A DNA stretch of 64,000 nucleotides from an uncultured Spirochaetales bacterium (lineage in GTDB: Bacteria; Spirochaetota; Spirochaetia; Sphaerochaetales; Sphaerochaetaceae). Both the position numbers and the translations under genes were made by a program. Below the pieces are notes generated by a model. It saw only the letters and a list, made by a program, of their open reading frames with translations. It did no database searches and was not told the origin of the DNA. This document shows positions 62,873-64,000 of the stretch, piece after piece (within the stretch, counting starts at the first letter, position 1; each line of letters opens with the position of its first letter). The stretch is from the NCBI GenBank assembly GCA_949289305.1, contig CASENB010000008.1, positions 1 to 64,000 on the forward strand. The letters are read 5' to 3'.

Positions 62873-63960
62873 CTAACCGCCTCCTCTTTCGCTTTCTTTC
62901 TAAAGATCAAGCGGTAGTTAATAAAGAACTCCGAACTTAACATTGCGAAAAGCAGAATACCGGTTATGATGTCTGCAATAGATGACGGAATCTGCATCCT
63001 GGTCTGAAGAGTGTTCGCACCCTTTTCCAAAATTGCAAGGATCATGGAAATTGCGATCATTGCAAATGAATTGAGCTGTGCAAGCCAGGCAACAGTGATA
63101 GATGTAAATCCAACGCCGTTTGCAACGCCTTTATACAAAGTGAAGTTCGCGCCAGATACGATAATCACACCCACAATACCACTGATCGCACCAGAAATCA
63201 TCATGGTACGCATCATAATCCAACCAACGTTCATTCCAGCATATCGCGCAGTATTTACAGAATCTCCAATTACAGCTATCTCATATCCCTGTTTCGTCTT
63301 ATTCATATAGATATATAAGAAAAATACCAGAGCAAGAACTATAATCCAACCGCAGTTAACACCCAAAACGGTCGGAAGACGGGCATTATCGGAGAACATT
63401 GGGATTAACTGGCTTCCTTTTCTTCCTTCCCATGGGCCTCCCTGAAGATAGGCGACAATGCCGATTGCAATATAGTTCATCATGAGCGTAAACAACGTCT
63501 CATTCGTATTCCACTTTGCCTTAAAGAATGCGGGAACCAACGCCCAGAGAGCGCCGAAAACAGCACCGGAGGCAAACATAATCAGCAAAAGAGGAACGTG
63601 CGGAATTTTGTCTGCATAAAAGAGCGCAAAATACGTCGCAGCCACAGCTCCCATCGTAATCTGTCCTTCAGCTCCGATATTCCAGAACTTCATCTTAAAG
63701 CATGGGGCAATAGCAATTGCACATCCGAGAAGTGGAATAGCAGTCCTGATTGTCTGCTTGATGTATACAGGTCTTGAAAGAGATCCTGAAACGATTACCG
63801 AATACGCACTAAACGGATTATTCCCCGTCAACATAATAGGAATACAGCCAAGAATTAGGGCAAAGACAATCGACAGGACTCTGATTAAATATACTTTTTT
63901 CCTATCCATCTCCGCTCTTTTTGCAAGTCGGATAAAAGGAGTTCCCTTCTCTTCTCTCAT
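62869..63960 (-). CDS. nucleoside ABC transporter, permease 1 (NupP/YufP-like)
   Basis: 363 residues with about nine or ten helices and a positive N-terminus. FKMKFWNIGAEGQITMGAVAATYF and KTKQGYEIAVIGDSVNTARYAGMNVGW are family segments equivalent to those of its partner permease. Its start overlaps the stop of the gene running off the window (ATGA), as expected for an ATPase-permease-permease-binding protein operon. Confidence 0.92.
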   Translation of the reverse strand: MREEKGTPFIRLAKRAEMDRKKVYLIRVLSIVFALILGCIPIMLTGNNPFSAYSVIVSGSLSRPVYIKQTIRTAIPLLGCAIAIAPCFKMKFWNIGAEGQITMGAVAATYFALFYADKIPHVPLLLIMFASGAVFGALWALVPAFFKAKWNTNETLFTLMMNYIAIGIVAYLQGGPWEGRKGSQLIPMFSDNARLPTVLGVNCGWIIVLALVFFLYIYMNKTKQGYEIAVIGDSVNTARYAGMNVGWIMMRTMMISGAISGIVGVIIVSGANFTLYKGVANGVGFTSITVAWLAQLNSFAMIAISMILAILEKGANTLQTRMQIPSSIADIITGILLFAMLSSEFFINYRLIFRKKAKEEAVR

Positions 63961-64000
63961 AAAGTACCCCCTTTAGATGTCATCATAAGTCCTATCTCTT
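63957..64000 (-). CDS. 3' end of the nucleoside ABC transporter ATPase (partial)
   Basis: The minus frame from the window edge reads EIGLMMTSKGGTL and stops at a TGA overlapping the permease start. EIGLLM followed by a small residue is how the double-ATPase subunits of BMP importers usually end, so this is taken as the missing ATPase. Only 13 residues are visible. Confidence 0.6.
   Translation of the reverse strand, partial: EIGLMMTSKGGTL

Overview
The window looks like a chromosomal segment of a low-GC, gut-type spirochaete (Spirochaetota, Sphaerochaeta/Treponema-like). This is inferred from the gene set (mnmE-mnmG-rsmG-ftsK, rplM-rpsI, epmA with efp) and from three binding proteins whose signal peptides end in A-Q-G or A-G-G followed by small residues, without a lipobox cysteine. 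No 16S gene is present, so the placement is an inference. There is no CRISPR array, no complete insertion sequence and no prophage.

Layout. 1-1100: a tRNA-Val(CAC), a frameshifted transposase-like remnant and a three-copy 32-bp repeat. 1103-4208: a DUF4143-type AAA ATPase and an unrecognised two-TM protein. 4205-6416 (minus): a polar amino-acid ABC importer. 6601-9465 (plus): AlkD-like protein, cytoplasmic pectinesterase, and trpB behind a textbook promoter. 9444-14018: recX, a two-component system with a membrane protein, and an ABC-F ATPase. 14076-18884 (minus): rpsI, rplM with a long structured leader, pcrA, rimO. 18921-29786 (minus): a ten-gene sugar locus with an ABC importer, two Gfo/Idh/MocA dehydrogenases, two TIM-barrel isomerase/epimerase-like proteins, a LacI regulator, an MFS carrier and an FGGY kinase. 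29915-36349: NCS2 purine permease, a pRiA4b ORF-3-like protein, sbcC and sbcD.

36593-45708 (minus) is the most unusual part. It is a tightly packed operon built round a TerY-P type triad (Ser/Thr kinase, vWA protein, PP2C phosphatase) with a separate TerY-C-like zinc-ribbon protein, a Sel1-repeat protein, a membrane-anchored BspA-like leucine-rich-repeat protein, a membrane pseudokinase and a small secreted membrane protein. Triads of this kind have been linked to stress signalling and antiphage defence; the envelope-facing additions look like a distinct, expanded version. It is followed by a decaying stretch (45709-48409) with truncated AlbA_2/HATPase-type and AAA ATPase genes plus a 31-codon stub, and then by two more solitary AAA ATPases with repeat-rich promoters (48508-51210). 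The whole 36-51 kb interval resembles a defence or genome-conflict island.

51377-60326 is core: ftsK, rsmG, mnmG, mnmE on minus, then epmA, an AbrB-fold protein and efp on plus. 60575-64000 (minus) is a BMP-type nucleoside ABC importer whose ATPase runs off the window end.
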